Shown in pieces: positions 17,676 to 27,602 of a stretch of 64,000 bases of DNA (positions within the stretch are counted from its first letter, which is position 1; every line of letters starts with the position of its first letter). The notes under the pieces are model-generated. The model searched no databases. It worked only from the letters and a program-made list of their open reading frames with translations, and was not told the DNA's origin. The position numbers and the translations under genes were made by a program. Source of the DNA: Chitinophagales bacterium (GTDB lineage Bacteria; Bacteroidota; Bacteroidia; Chitinophagales; LD1); assembly GCA_016786765.1 (NCBI GenBank), contig JAEUUZ010000059.1, positions 62,001 to 126,000 on the forward strand. Reading direction: 5' to 3'.

Positions 17676-18764
17676 ATGTCTCATTTTCATCGGCTCAAAG
17701 TGGCCAAAGTTGTTCAGGAAACAAAAGATGCAGTAGCGATTTCGTTTGATGTGCCGGCTGATTTAGCCAATAATTATAAGTACTTACCGGGTCAATATAT
17801 GACCTTGCGTTTAACCATTAATGGGGAAACGGTGAATCGTTCGTACTCCTTTTGCAGTTCGCCTTATCAAAACGAATTGCCCACTATTGCGGTAAAACGT
17901 GTGGAAGGAGGAAAGGCTTCCAACTTCATCGCCACAGCGCTCACACCGGGTGTTGAAGTGGAAGTAATGGAACCTATGGGGAATTTTCATTCGCCTATTC
18001 AAGCTTCGAACGCGAAGCATTATGTGCTTTTCGGAGGAGGATCGGGAATTACCCCTGTATTTTCAATCTTGAAATCGGTGTTGGCGGTAGAGCCAAACAG
18101 TAAGGTGACTTTGTTTTATGGCAATCGCGATACACAAAGCATTATTTTCCACGAGCAATTGAAGCAATTGGAAAGTGCAAACCCAACTCGCTTAAAAGTG
18201 GTACACATTTTAGATACCTCAGAAGCAGGCTGGTCGGGCTATACCGGTTTTATTACCAAAGAATTGGCGACAAAACTCTTACGCGAGAATACGGATATGA
18301 ATTTCGCGAATGCCGAGTTGTTTATTTGCGGTCCAACACCAATGATGAAAGCGGTAGAGACGGCTTTAGAGGATTTGCAGGTAGCGAAAGAAAAAGTACA
18401 TATCGAATATTTCACAGCCAAAGCAGAAGAAGATCGTGTGGCTGCAGATGTGGGTACAACCGATGCTTCGGCAGCGCCATTTACCGGTAAAACCAAAGTG
18501 AAGTTGATATTCGATGGCAATGAAGTGGAGTTTGATGTGTTGGAAAAAGAAACCATTCTGAATGCCGCATTGGATGCCGGTTTCGATCCGCCTTATTCGT
18601 GTATGGTGGCGGCTTGTTGCACTTGTAGAGCGAAATTGCTTTCCGGAAAAGTGGAAATGGACGACCGCGAATCGCTTACCGATGCTGAATTGTCGAAGGG
18701 GTATGTATTAACTTGCCAAGCGCATCCAAAAAGTCACGGAATTGTTTTAAATTTCGATATCTAA
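17676..18764 (+). CDS. Flavin/2Fe-2S oxidoreductase (PaaE/ferredoxin-NADP reductase type)
   Basis: 362 residues. An N-terminal FAD-binding barrel (RSYSFCSSP at 55-63) is followed by an NAD(P)-binding domain (FGGGSGITPV at 119-128, ICGPTPMM at 217-224) and a C-terminal plant-type 2Fe-2S ferredoxin domain with ligands Cys309, Cys314, Cys317 and Cys347. This order matches PaaE, the reductase of phenylacetyl-CoA epoxidase, and related phenol-hydroxylase reductases. No paaABC genes are nearby, so it may serve another oxygenase. One possibility, purely inferred, is that it passes electrons to a monooxygenase elsewhere. The ATG at 17676 is preferred to the TTG one codon earlier. Confidence 0.85.
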   Translation: MSHFHRLKVAKVVQETKDAVAISFDVPADLANNYKYLPGQYMTLRLTINGETVNRSYSFCSSPYQNELPTIAVKRVEGGKASNFIATALTPGVEVEVMEPMGNFHSPIQASNAKHYVLFGGGSGITPVFSILKSVLAVEPNSKVTLFYGNRDTQSIIFHEQLKQLESANPTRLKVVHILDTSEAGWSGYTGFITKELATKLLRENTDMNFANAELFICGPTPMMKAVETALEDLQVAKEKVHIEYFTAKAEEDRVAADVGTTDASAAPFTGKTKVKLIFDGNEVEFDVLEKETILNAALDAGFDPPYSCMVAACCTCRAKLLSGKVEMDDRESLTDAELSKGYVLTCQAHPKSHGIVLNFDI

Positions 18765-18776
18765 AATTCATACACT

Positions 18777-18956
18777 ATGGAAAAAAGATTGGTAAAAGGA
18801 GCTGACAAGAAGATATTCGGGGTTTGCAGCGGTTTAGGGAACTATTTTGAAGTTGATCCTACGGTGATTCGCATTGCCTTCCTATTGTTGTTTTTCGGAC
18901 TTGGAACAGGATTGCTGATTTACTTGATTTTGGCGGTGGTGATGCCTTCGAACTAA
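18777..18956 (+). CDS. PspC-domain membrane protein
   Basis: A 59-residue frame, MEKRLVKGADKKIFGVCSGL..., with the PspC signature (GVCSGLGNYFEVDPTVIRI) followed by one long hydrophobic helix (LLLFFGLGTGLLIYLILAVV). PspC-domain proteins take part in envelope stress responses, and short stand-alone forms are common in Bacteroidota. It starts 12 bp after the reductase stop, so it is probably co-transcribed with it. Confidence 0.88.
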   Translation: MEKRLVKGADKKIFGVCSGLGNYFEVDPTVIRIAFLLLFFGLGTGLLIYLILAVVMPSN

Positions 18957-19476
18957 ACAATGAGTAAGGGTAGCGCTGTTAACTTTAATGGCTTTGCTTT
19001 TGTTGTTTTCAGTTACTTTCGCTCAAGCATTACTTAAAGATTGTTGACGCATTGAGCGTTTTTAATCTGTTTTTATGGGTTTACACATGTTGTGTTGCTA
19101 CATATGCTTATATCGTTGATTTTTATTGCGTATTATTTAGCCTCAAGCTAATAGCTTTCCGGTTGAAATTTTTCTGCTTTCTGTTGAGTTTTGCTTCTGC
19201 TATTGTTCTTGCTCGTACTTTAATCTACTATGGCTTGTAAAGGAAAAAATTAGAGGCAGAGATTCCTTCTGTAAATAACTTCAACCCATTTTTTTATCGT
19301 TTAGTTGGATTTCATCTGAAAAGTTGTAAAATATTACACATTTACAGCTATATTGGGCGATTGTAAATGAATAAAAATCAACACCATTGTATTGTTTATC
19401 ACATTACAACGTTTGCCAACAATTCTTCATCTATTTGTTCAACGATTCGTTGACACTACTAAACCTATAATTTTAT
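18957..19476. other. 520-bp intergenic region before the giant T9SS protein gene
   Basis: AT-rich, with no convincing gene. It contains a 19-codon frame at 18988-19047 (MALLLLFSVTFAQALLKDC) that looks like a signal peptide cut off by a stop codon. A small ACGC-ATTGA-GCGT hairpin followed by five T near 19048-19065 could end transcription after the PspC gene. The 62-codon frame at 19052-19240 is cysteine- and phenylalanine-rich and looks spurious. The promoter of the downstream gene should lie in the last 150 bp. Confidence 0.4.
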
Positions 19477-22400
19477 ATGAAAAAAGCATTTACACTATTT
19501 GCCTTTTTATTGTTCGCTGTATCACAAATTGCTGTTGCACAAAACCAATCTGGAACTTCAGGATGGTCGGCAAGCTATACACATCAAAAAGTATTTATCG
19601 AAAATCAAGGTCAATTTGATGGAATGAGCGATAATGGGTCTACTATTACTTATGCTTCTGATTACGATAATACGCAATTTTTGTTTACGCCAAAGGGTGT
19701 AACCTACCGACTTACCTATTCTCGTCAACCCAACAAGGAGGAGCGTCAAGCCATTGAGCAACGAATGAAAAAAATGCAAGCAGAAGGGAAAGATATTTCG
19801 CACGATGATATAGAGCGCGAAGAACACCGATCGGTTTTTTATAAAGAGTTAATACATGCCGAATGGGTGAATGCCAATCCTAATCCAAAAATTATTGCCG
19901 AAGAAAAAACGTCACATTATTACACTTATACTTTACGCCAAGGCAAATTGGACCATGTTTCGGCTTTCCAAAAAATAACGTATAAAGATTTGTATCCGAA
20001 TATAGATGTAGTATACGAATTCCATCCAACAACAGGTATTGAATATTCATTTATTGTTCATCCGGGAGGAGATATGTCGCAGGTGAAAATGAGTTATTCC
20101 GGTGCTAACAGAGTAGAGTACGATAATGCTAACGGTGAAATTCGATTGTTAACTAACTTGGGGGTTATAACAGAGCATGCGCCCAAAACATTTTATAAGA
20201 ATAATCCTGCTCAAATAATTCCTTCTTCTTTTTCTTTAAATGGAAGTGAAGCCTCATTTGCATTGGGTAATTATGATAAATCGCAAGAGATTATTGTAGA
20301 TCCATGGGTAGCTGTTGCACCTACATTTGCGCGTGATTGGGATTGTGTTTGGGAAGTCGAGAAAGATGGTGCGGGTAATGCTTATTTGATTGGTGGTACA
20401 ATGCCAATGCAACTCTTAAAGTATAATACTGCAGGAGCGCTTCAATGGACGCATAGCACACCTTATGACACCACCTCATGGTTGGGAACATTTGCGGTAG
20501 ATTTTGCGGGGAATTCTTTTGTTACATTAGGGTCAGTTGCTCAAATTGAACGAGTAAATACAAGTGGTGGGCAAGTATGGAGTAATACCAGTCCGGGGGG
20601 ACTTTTAGGCAATACAGAGTTTTGGACTATCGCTTTTAACTGCGACCAATCTAAGTTAGTAATTGGTGGAACTGGCGGTCAGTTATTGAATATTTTGCCC
20701 TATATCTATGATGTTGATATGTCGTCAGGAAATATCACAGCTAGTGTTCAAGTTACAGGAGGTGCCTTATTTCCCACACAGGAAGTTCGAGCGATTGCTG
20801 CTTGCGGAAACGCAAAATATTGCTATCTCACACATGACTCCATTGGCTACATACAGCAAAGTTTCAATGCATGTGCCACTCCGGGTTCACTGCCTTTCCA
20901 CGCGAGCAATGGTTATTCTTTTGGTTATAAGTGCGAAAATTGGCGGTTAAACAATACCGGTATCGCGGCTATCCGCTATTATGGCGGTTATATGTATACC
21001 TGTCGAGGTAATCAAATTCATAAGCGTAATTTTAATAATGGTGCAATTATCGCAACAGCGACTATTCCAGGTGGAAACTGGGCAAGTAACCAGGTGCGTA
21101 ATTCAGGAATAGACATCGACAGTTGTGGTAATATATTTGTTGGTAGTGCGAATCAATTGGTGAAGTATGATGTTAATTTGAACCAATTAGCTACTTATCC
21201 TACTTCTGTAAACTTTAATATCTATGACGTAGCAGTAGGTGCTTCAGGTGATGTGATCGTGGGAGGTTCTACAGGAACATCTTCCTCAGGTGCCCGCCAA
21301 GGATATATTCAATCCATTGCAGCAGGGGCTTGTAAACCGGTTAGCATAATTTGTTGTAATACGAATATTTGTCAAGTACCGCAAAAGTGTACAACAGACG
21401 GACCGGTAACGTTAGTTGTTGCAACACCGGGAGGAACCTTTAGCGGTACTGGGGTAAATCCTACAACCGGAGTGTTTACGCCTTCAGTGGCGGGTGTTGG
21501 CGTACATAAAATTGTATATACTTTACCTTGTGGGGCTGACTCTATTTTTATTACGGTGAATAGCTGTACTGCCGTTTCAGTTTGTAAAGAAGCAAATGGT
21601 AATTTAACGGCTTCTGGTGGTACCGGACCATATACTTGGTCGTATTGGCAATATTCAACTTCGACAACTGTAACTAATGCGGCAACTTGTACTGCTTGTG
21701 GCGGTACTTGGAATGCACTTTTTGGTCAATGCTTAAATGGAATCTTCCCGGTTACTTCTTGTACCACACCTGCAGGTTGGGTTCAGTTTACAACAGGTGT
21801 AACCGTAACACCACCTGCCGGAAAAGATTCAATTCGTGTGGTTGATAATGCAGGAACCACTGTAGTTATGTATGGTTTAGCAACTGTGCCACTTTGTTCT
21901 CCTTGTCCTACCATAACTGTGACTGCAACGCCAACGAATGCTACCTGTGGTTTGTCGAACGGAAGTGCAACTACAACAGTATCGGGAGGAGCTTCACCTT
22001 ACACCTACACGTGGAGTAATGGCGGAGGATCAGGTTCCGGACTTTCAAATGTTTCTGCAGGAACCTACACTGTTACAGTGCGAGATATTAATCAATGTTC
22101 AGGAACTGCTACTGTAACTATTGGAACTACAGCCGGACCAACAGCAACCTCTACAAAAACCGATGCGAATTGTAATGGTGCAAATAATGGAACCATGACG
22201 GTGACAGCGAGTGGAGGAACAGGTACATTAACGTATACTTGGTCGCCAAACGTAAGCACAACAGCTTCAGCAACAGCATTACCTCCTAATACCTATTCTG
22301 TAACCGTAAGAGATGCCAATAACTGTACTGTGGTTACCTCGCAAACTATTGGGCAACCAACGGCTGTAACTATAGCAACATCAAATATCCCTGCAAGTTG

Positions 22401-25400
22401 TGGAGGAAACAATGGCTCTGCTACGGCTACACCAAGCGGAGGAACAGGTGCCTACACGTATGCTTGGACCGGAGGGGCAACAACCGCTACGGCCTCGAAT
22501 TTAGCAGCCGGAACCTACAGTGTTACCGTTAGAGATGCTAATTTATGTTCTGCAACGGCAAGTGTAACTGTTGGCACATCTTCAGCGTTAACTATTGCAT
22601 TAACTACAACGCAGCCAAGTTGCGGAAACAATAATGGTAAAGTAAAAGTTACCGTTTCTGCAGGAACTGGGCCCTATACTTATGTTTGGAGCAATGGTGC
22701 AGTATTGGATTCAATCATCAATTTAGCGCCAAATACTTATTCTGTAACTGTTACAGGTGCGGGTGGATGTACAGCTTCTGCAACAACAACACTAAATACT
22801 TCTTCAGCCATTACATTGTCAACTACTACAACTGCCGCTACTTGTGGCAGCAATAATGGGAAAGCCAAAGTAACAATACTGACTGGTACAGGACCATATA
22901 CATATTTGTGGAGTAATGTCGCAACAGCCGATTCTATTGTCAATGTTGCTGGCGGAGCTTATCAAGTTACCGTTACCGGGGCTGGCGGTTGTTCAGCTAC
23001 AGCTACTGCAACTATTGCTAATACAGGTGCTCCAACACTTACGTTGAATACTGTTAATGCAACTTGTAATGGATTGGCAAATGGAAGTGCCGAAGTAACC
23101 TCAGTTACCGGTGGCAATGCTCCGTATACATATTTATGGAATACCGGAGAAACAACGCAAGGTATTGTTAATAAACCTGCAGGAACCTATACTGTTACGG
23201 TAACCGGTAGTGCAGGGGGAAGCTCAACTACAGTTTATGCTGAAGATTTTGATGGTGCATCGGCAGCTAATTGGCAGTTAAATGTTGCTACAGGTGTGAA
23301 TGGAGCAGACCCTAATTTCTGGAAAATTGATGATGACGAAGGCGGTGTACTCCCTTCAGGATGTGGAGTGGCAAACAATGGAAACAAAACGTTATTTGTA
23401 ACAAGTGTATTTAATCCTACAGGAGGCGCAGCTTATGATGCCGGTGGGTTATGTGGAATTTTATTCTGTCCGCAGACAAACACTTCAGCAGTTTCTCCAT
23501 TAATTTCAACAGTTGGATTTTCCGGTCTTACATTGTCTTTCGACTTTATTGGCAATGGTGACGGTTTGTTAGATAATTGTTCTTTAGATTATAGTACCAA
23601 TGGTGGAGGAGCATGGACTAGTCTTTCTCTATCGCTGAAATCGGCAACATGTGGTGGTGGTCAAGGCCAATGGACAGCGTTCAGCACTGCACTTCCTGCA
23701 GCTGCCAATAATAATGCAAACTTGAAATTGCGTTTTGTTTGGACGAATAATGATGACGGAGTGGGTACAGATCCTTCATTTGCAGTTAATAACATACGAA
23801 TCACGCAAGCCGGCAGCGGTTCTGTTTGCCCTGCAATACAAAGTGTTACTATTACCCAACCAAATCCAATTGTAGCAAATGTAACCGCTGTTCAACCGAA
23901 TTGTATTGCTGCCAACGGATCGATTTCGTTAAGTCCTACAGGAGGTACAGCCCCTTACACATACACTTGGAGTGCCAATGCGGCTACAGGAAATAGTGCA
24001 ACTGCTTCAAACTTAGCTGCCGGTACATACACGGTTACTATTCAAGCCGGAGCATCTTGTCAGAAAGATACAACGATTACTTTAGTAGCGCCTAATGCAC
24101 CTAATGCAAATGCAGGTGTTGATACTTCATTGACTTGTGCAAGAACCAGTATTGGATTATTGGCTACTTCATCAACGGCAGGTGTTACGTTTGCATGGAG
24201 CAACGGAACAAACACTGCAAATACTTCAGTCTCATCATCAGGAACTTATACAGTAACTGTAACGAACACGATTAGCGGATGTACTGCATCAGATGCAGTT
24301 ATTGTAACGTTGAATAATACTTTGCCAACCGTTAATGCAGGTCTTGATACGGTCTTGAATTGTGTAAGAACTTCGCTCACTTTGCAAGCCACATCAACAA
24401 CAGCCGGTGCCACGTTTGCTTGGAGTAATGGTACGAACGCAGCAAACACAAATGTTTCAACGGCAAATACCTATACTGTTACGGCAACAAACCCTGCAAA
24501 TGGATGTACAGCATCAGATGTCGTTAATGTTACGCTAAATAATACGCCTCCAAATGTGAATGCCGGATTAGATCAGGTGCTCTCATGTACTTCTTCAACG
24601 GCAACCTTATCCGGAAGTTCAACAACGGCAGGTGTTACTTATGCTTGGAGCGGTCCGGGAATCGTATCGGGGGGTACAACTACAGCTCCGAATGTAAATA
24701 TCTCCGGTACCTACACACTTCAAGTAACTGATCCTGCCAATGGCTGTACTGCTTCTGATGCAGTGAATGTTACACCTGATGTAAATACGCCAAATATTGA
24801 TGCAGGATTAGATCAGGTATTAACGTGTTTAGTAACCTCAGTTACATTAACAGCAACATCTACAACTCCCGGTGTTACGTTCGCTTGGAGCAATGGAACA
24901 AACTCGGCTTCAACTTCGGTGAGTACAGCCAATACATACACGGTAACTGTAACTAATCCTGGGAATAGTTGTATTGCAGTAGATCAAGTGGTTGTTACAC
25001 AAAACACCCAAATTCCGGCTAATGTATCTGCCGGTTTAGACCAAGTGCTTACTTGTAATGTGTCTACTGCTTCCTTAACAGCTTCCTCTACTACACCAGG
25101 TGTTACTTATGCTTGGAGCAATGGCTTAGGAAATGCTGCTACCGCTACAACGTCATCAACAGGAACTTATACTGTTACAGTTACAGATCCTTCGAATGGT
25201 TGTACTGCAAGTGATGCAGTGGATGTTACCAATGGCGTTCAAGTCCTTTCAGCAACGATTACCGCCACCGATCCGAAGTGTAATAATTTTAACGATGGAA
25301 ATGCTGTTGCTCAAGTAACCGGAGGCACAGGACCATTCACTTATAGTTGGTCCAGTAATCCGAACGGAGGTAACGATTCTATTGCCGATAATTTGAGTGC

Positions 25401-26022
25401 ACCTCAATCGGTAAGTGTAACGGTAACAGATGTAAATGGCTGCTCTACCACTGCAACAGCAAACATTGCTAATCCTCCGGCACCTGTATTGACACTCTTA
25501 CCGCAAGATACTTCGGTTGAATATGGCTCTCCGGTGCAGTTAGTAGCTTCGCTATCTAATTTTACAGCTCAGTCTTATGCATGGAGTCCAAGCGGATTCA
25601 GTTGTACTGCTTGTCCTAATCCAATAGTGAATCCAAGCGCAGCAAATACAACGTATACCGTTACTGTAACCTACAACAATGGCTGTACCGTTTCTGCACA
25701 AACATTGGTAAAAGCAGAGGCGAATAATAAATTATATGTGCCGAATGCTTTCACACCAAACAAAGACGGAAACAACGATATCTTCAATGTGTTTGTATCG
25801 AACTACAAAGAATTTTCGCTTGCCATATTTAATCGTTGGGGCGAAAAAGTATTTGAAGGAACTACCCCTGAAGAAGTAGCCAACAGATTCCCTAAATACG
25901 GATGGGATGGTACTTACAAAGGTGCGTTGCAGCCTGTTGAAGTTTATGCCTATTATGCTACAGTTGTTTTCTTGAATGGTGAAGTCCAAAACTTGAAAGG
26001 AAGTGTTACTTTGATTCGATAA
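19477..26022 (+). CDS. Giant secreted repeat protein with SprB-type repeats and T9SS type B sorting domain
   Basis: 2181 residues. A signal peptide (1-22) precedes an N-terminal domain beginning VFIENQGQFDG that resembles the N-terminal module of other Bacteroidota cell-surface proteins. A propeller-like region with DSCGNIFVG motifs follows to about 620. From about 806 come eight SprB-type repeats (T..ATC...NG.ATV...GG..PYTY.WSNG). These are interrupted at about 1247-1450 by a MAM/jelly-roll-like module (YAEDFDG...NWQLN) and followed by five Ig-like repeats with AGLDQVLTC (about 1543-1920). The C-terminus (about 2085-2181, VPNAFTPNKDGNNDIFNV, FNRWGEKVFEG) is the gliding-type sorting domain. 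Likely a surface adhesin exported by the type IX system. No gliding genes other than the PorP-like fragment are in the window. Confidence 0.93.
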   Translation: MKKAFTLFAFLLFAVSQIAVAQNQSGTSGWSASYTHQKVFIENQGQFDGMSDNGSTITYASDYDNTQFLFTPKGVTYRLTYSRQPNKEERQAIEQRMKKMQAEGKDISHDDIEREEHRSVFYKELIHAEWVNANPNPKIIAEEKTSHYYTYTLRQGKLDHVSAFQKITYKDLYPNIDVVYEFHPTTGIEYSFIVHPGGDMSQVKMSYSGANRVEYDNANGEIRLLTNLGVITEHAPKTFYKNNPAQIIPSSFSLNGSEASFALGNYDKSQEIIVDPWVAVAPTFARDWDCVWEVEKDGAGNAYLIGGTMPMQLLKYNTAGALQWTHSTPYDTTSWLGTFAVDFAGNSFVTLGSVAQIERVNTSGGQVWSNTSPGGLLGNTEFWTIAFNCDQSKLVIGGTGGQLLNILPYIYDVDMSSGNITASVQVTGGALFPTQEVRAIAACGNAKYCYLTHDSIGYIQQSFNACATPGSLPFHASNGYSFGYKCENWRLNNTGIAAIRYYGGYMYTCRGNQIHKRNFNNGAIIATATIPGGNWASNQVRNSGIDIDSCGNIFVGSANQLVKYDVNLNQLATYPTSVNFNIYDVAVGASGDVIVGGSTGTSSSGARQGYIQSIAAGACKPVSIICCNTNICQVPQKCTTDGPVTLVVATPGGTFSGTGVNPTTGVFTPSVAGVGVHKIVYTLPCGADSIFITVNSCTAVSVCKEANGNLTASGGTGPYTWSYWQYSTSTTVTNAATCTACGGTWNALFGQCLNGIFPVTSCTTPAGWVQFTTGVTVTPPAGKDSIRVVDNAGTTVVMYGLATVPLCSPCPTITVTATPTNATCGLSNGSATTTVSGGASPYTYTWSNGGGSGSGLSNVSAGTYTVTVRDINQCSGTATVTIGTTAGPTATSTKTDANCNGANNGTMTVTASGGTGTLTYTWSPNVSTTASATALPPNTYSVTVRDANNCTVVTSQTIGQPTAVTIATSNIPASCGGNNGSATATPSGGTGAYTYAWTGGATTATASNLAAGTYSVTVRDANLCSATASVTVGTSSALTIALTTTQPSCGNNNGKVKVTVSAGTGPYTYVWSNGAVLDSIINLAPNTYSVTVTGAGGCTASATTTLNTSSAITLSTTTTAATCGSNNGKAKVTILTGTGPYTYLWSNVATADSIVNVAGGAYQVTVTGAGGCSATATATIANTGAPTLTLNTVNATCNGLANGSAEVTSVTGGNAPYTYLWNTGETTQGIVNKPAGTYTVTVTGSAGGSSTTVYAEDFDGASAANWQLNVATGVNGADPNFWKIDDDEGGVLPSGCGVANNGNKTLFVTSVFNPTGGAAYDAGGLCGILFCPQTNTSAVSPLISTVGFSGLTLSFDFIGNGDGLLDNCSLDYSTNGGGAWTSLSLSLKSATCGGGQGQWTAFSTALPAAANNNANLKLRFVWTNNDDGVGTDPSFAVNNIRITQAGSGSVCPAIQSVTITQPNPIVANVTAVQPNCIAANGSISLSPTGGTAPYTYTWSANAATGNSATASNLAAGTYTVTIQAGASCQKDTTITLVAPNAPNANAGVDTSLTCARTSIGLLATSSTAGVTFAWSNGTNTANTSVSSSGTYTVTVTNTISGCTASDAVIVTLNNTLPTVNAGLDTVLNCVRTSLTLQATSTTAGATFAWSNGTNAANTNVSTANTYTVTATNPANGCTASDVVNVTLNNTPPNVNAGLDQVLSCTSSTATLSGSSTTAGVTYAWSGPGIVSGGTTTAPNVNISGTYTLQVTDPANGCTASDAVNVTPDVNTPNIDAGLDQVLTCLVTSVTLTATSTTPGVTFAWSNGTNSASTSVSTANTYTVTVTNPGNSCIAVDQVVVTQNTQIPANVSAGLDQVLTCNVSTASLTASSTTPGVTYAWSNGLGNAATATTSSTGTYTVTVTDPSNGCTASDAVDVTNGVQVLSATITATDPKCNNFNDGNAVAQVTGGTGPFTYSWSSNPNGGNDSIADNLSAPQSVSVTVTDVNGCSTTATANIANPPAPVLTLLPQDTSVEYGSPVQLVASLSNFTAQSYAWSPSGFSCTACPNPIVNPSAANTTYTVTVTYNNGCTVSAQTLVKAEANNKLYVPNAFTPNKDGNNDIFNVFVSNYKEFSLAIFNRWGEKVFEGTTPEEVANRFPKYGWDGTYKGALQPVEVYAYYATVVFLNGEVQNLKGSVTLIR

Positions 26023-26042
26023 AAGTAAAATTGAAAATAACG

Positions 26043-26071
26043 AGGTCAGGTGGAAGCGCCTGACCTTTTTT
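26043..26071 (+). terminator. Terminator of the giant protein gene; also GTCAGGTG hairpin repeat, copy 3
   Basis: AGGTCAGGTG, a GAAG loop and CGCCTGACCT form a 10-bp stem with one G-T wobble, followed by six T. It shares the core of the other three hairpins in the family, here clearly placed as a rho-independent terminator 20 bp after the stop codon. Confidence 0.75.
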
Positions 26072-26164
26072 ATTTAAACACAATTCACATAAGTACGGTA
26101 CACATTTTGAGCAGCATAATTAATTCAAAAACTTCTCGTTTATTACTTATATTGTCTATAGAAA

Positions 26165-27520
26165 ATGCAAAGACGAAAATTTATTAAAGATACCCTCACC
26201 GGCTTACCGGTATTGCTTTTGGCGCCTTCATTATTGGCGAGCTCTTGTAAAAAGAACGATGGCAATAACAAGAACAAAACGATAATTGTAATTGGAGCCG
26301 GTATTTCGGGGTTAGCTGCCGCAAAGCAGTTAAAAGCAGAAGGGTTTAATGTGATTGTATTAGAGGCGCAAGAAAAAGTAGGCGGACGATTACGAACGGA
26401 TAGAAGTCTTGGTGTGGCTTTCGATGAAGGTGCAAGCTGGATTCACGGCATCAACGGAAATCCAATCACACCATTGGCTGCACAAGCCGGGATGGATACC
26501 TTTGAAACGGTAGACGAGAGTCGAGTATCGTATGATATTGGCGGTGTTTTGAGAAGTGCTGCAGCATACGATAATGGAGAAACAGAACTCTACTCCATTT
26601 TAAATTCAATGATGAATAGTGGCAATGCCAATCAAAGTTTCGAAACTGTTTTCAATAATTTATATCCATCAAAAGCGAATGATCGCCTTTGGCAGTTTTT
26701 CTTGTCTACCTATGTCACTTTTGATACTGGCGACTTGAATCAATTGTCATCATTGCTTTACAACGAAGGAGAAGAGTTTAGTGGTGTAGAGAAGATTGCA
26801 ACAAATGGATACGATACTATTCCGAATTATTTGGCGAATGGATTGAATGTGCAATTGAATCAGCGTGTGACTAAAATTGATTATACGGATGCGAAAATAA
26901 AGATAACACACAATGGAAATATAAGTGAGGCCGATTATGTTATCGTTACTGTTCCTTTAGGCGTTTTAAAAGCGAATAGAATTCAGTTTGCACCTGCGTT
27001 ACCCATCGATAAGCAATTCGCCATTAATAAGATAGGAATGAATTGTGTCAATAAATTCTTACTCACTTGGAATACGGCTTTTTGGGATGATGTCCAATAC
27101 ATTTCTTATACACCGGCTATAAAAGACAAATTCAATTATTTTGTGAATGTGAAAAAATTCCATCCTGCCGTAAATGCCTTGATGACCTTTGCTTATGCAG
27201 ATTATGCGCGGCAAACAGAAACCATGACGGATGCACAGATTATAGGTGAAGTAATGTCGCATTTAAAGGATATCTATGGCACAAGTATTCCTAATCCAAC
27301 AAATTTATTACGCACTAAATGGCAAACGAATGAAAATGCTTTTGGCGCATATTCCTATACTGCTGTAGGTACGGAAATGAAACATTTTGAAGACTTGGCG
27401 GCTACTATTAATAACAAGTTGTTTTTTGCCGGTGAACATACTGAAGTTGATTACTTTTCAACGGCCCATGGTGCTTATCTAAGTGGCTTACGCGAAGCGA
27501 ATAAAATCATCAATTTATAG
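26165..27520 (+). CDS. FAD-dependent amine oxidase, predicted lipoprotein
   Basis: 451 residues. The N-terminus has MQRRKFIK, a twin-arginine-like start, then a hydrophobic stretch and lipobox LLASSC followed by KKN, so the mature enzyme is probably a lipoprotein exported by Tat with FAD already bound. The FAD-binding dinucleotide fold IVIGAGISGLAAAKQL (about 41-56) and VGGRLRTD match the flavin monoamine oxidase family; the C-terminal FAGEHT...GAYLSGLREA closes the FAD site. The substrate (polyamine, aromatic amine or other) cannot be predicted. Oxidative deamination outside the cytoplasm is the likely role. Confidence 0.87.
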   Translation: MQRRKFIKDTLTGLPVLLLAPSLLASSCKKNDGNNKNKTIIVIGAGISGLAAAKQLKAEGFNVIVLEAQEKVGGRLRTDRSLGVAFDEGASWIHGINGNPITPLAAQAGMDTFETVDESRVSYDIGGVLRSAAAYDNGETELYSILNSMMNSGNANQSFETVFNNLYPSKANDRLWQFFLSTYVTFDTGDLNQLSSLLYNEGEEFSGVEKIATNGYDTIPNYLANGLNVQLNQRVTKIDYTDAKIKITHNGNISEADYVIVTVPLGVLKANRIQFAPALPIDKQFAINKIGMNCVNKFLLTWNTAFWDDVQYISYTPAIKDKFNYFVNVKKFHPAVNALMTFAYADYARQTETMTDAQIIGEVMSHLKDIYGTSIPNPTNLLRTKWQTNENAFGAYSYTAVGTEMKHFEDLAATINNKLFFAGEHTEVDYFSTAHGAYLSGLREANKIINL

Positions 27521-27527
27521 TTGTGCT

Positions 27528-27547
27528 GTCGGGTATTTCCACCTGAC
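27528..27547. repeat. GTCAGGTG hairpin repeat, copy 4
   Basis: GTCGGGT, a six-base ATTTCC loop and ACCTGAC pair with one G-T wobble. On the minus strand the loop reads GGAAAT, as in the other copies. It lies 8 bp after the amine oxidase stop. Confidence 0.55.
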
Positions 27548-27556
27548 TGCAATAAA

Positions 27557-27584
27557 AAAGCCGCCCCGTTTCCGGAGCGGCTTT
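27557..27584. terminator. Bidirectional terminator between amine oxidase and rpoC
   Basis: AAAGCCGC and GCGGCTTT flank an inner CCG/CGG stem with a TTTC loop. An A-run precedes the stem on the + strand (a T-run on the minus strand), which suits termination of rpoC 19 bp past its stop, as well as of the convergent amine oxidase gene. Confidence 0.7.
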
Positions 27585-27602
27585 CTGCTTTGGTTAAAGC
27601 AA

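Noticed and set aside
17676-18764. PaaE, reductase of phenylacetyl-CoA epoxidase, as a firm call
   Set aside because: The domain order fits PaaE but none of the other paa genes are near; recorded only as a PaaE-type oxidoreductase.
19052-19240. 62-residue frame in the gap before the giant protein
   Set aside because: Cysteine/phenylalanine-rich with no ribosome-binding or family support; typical of an AT-rich chance frame.
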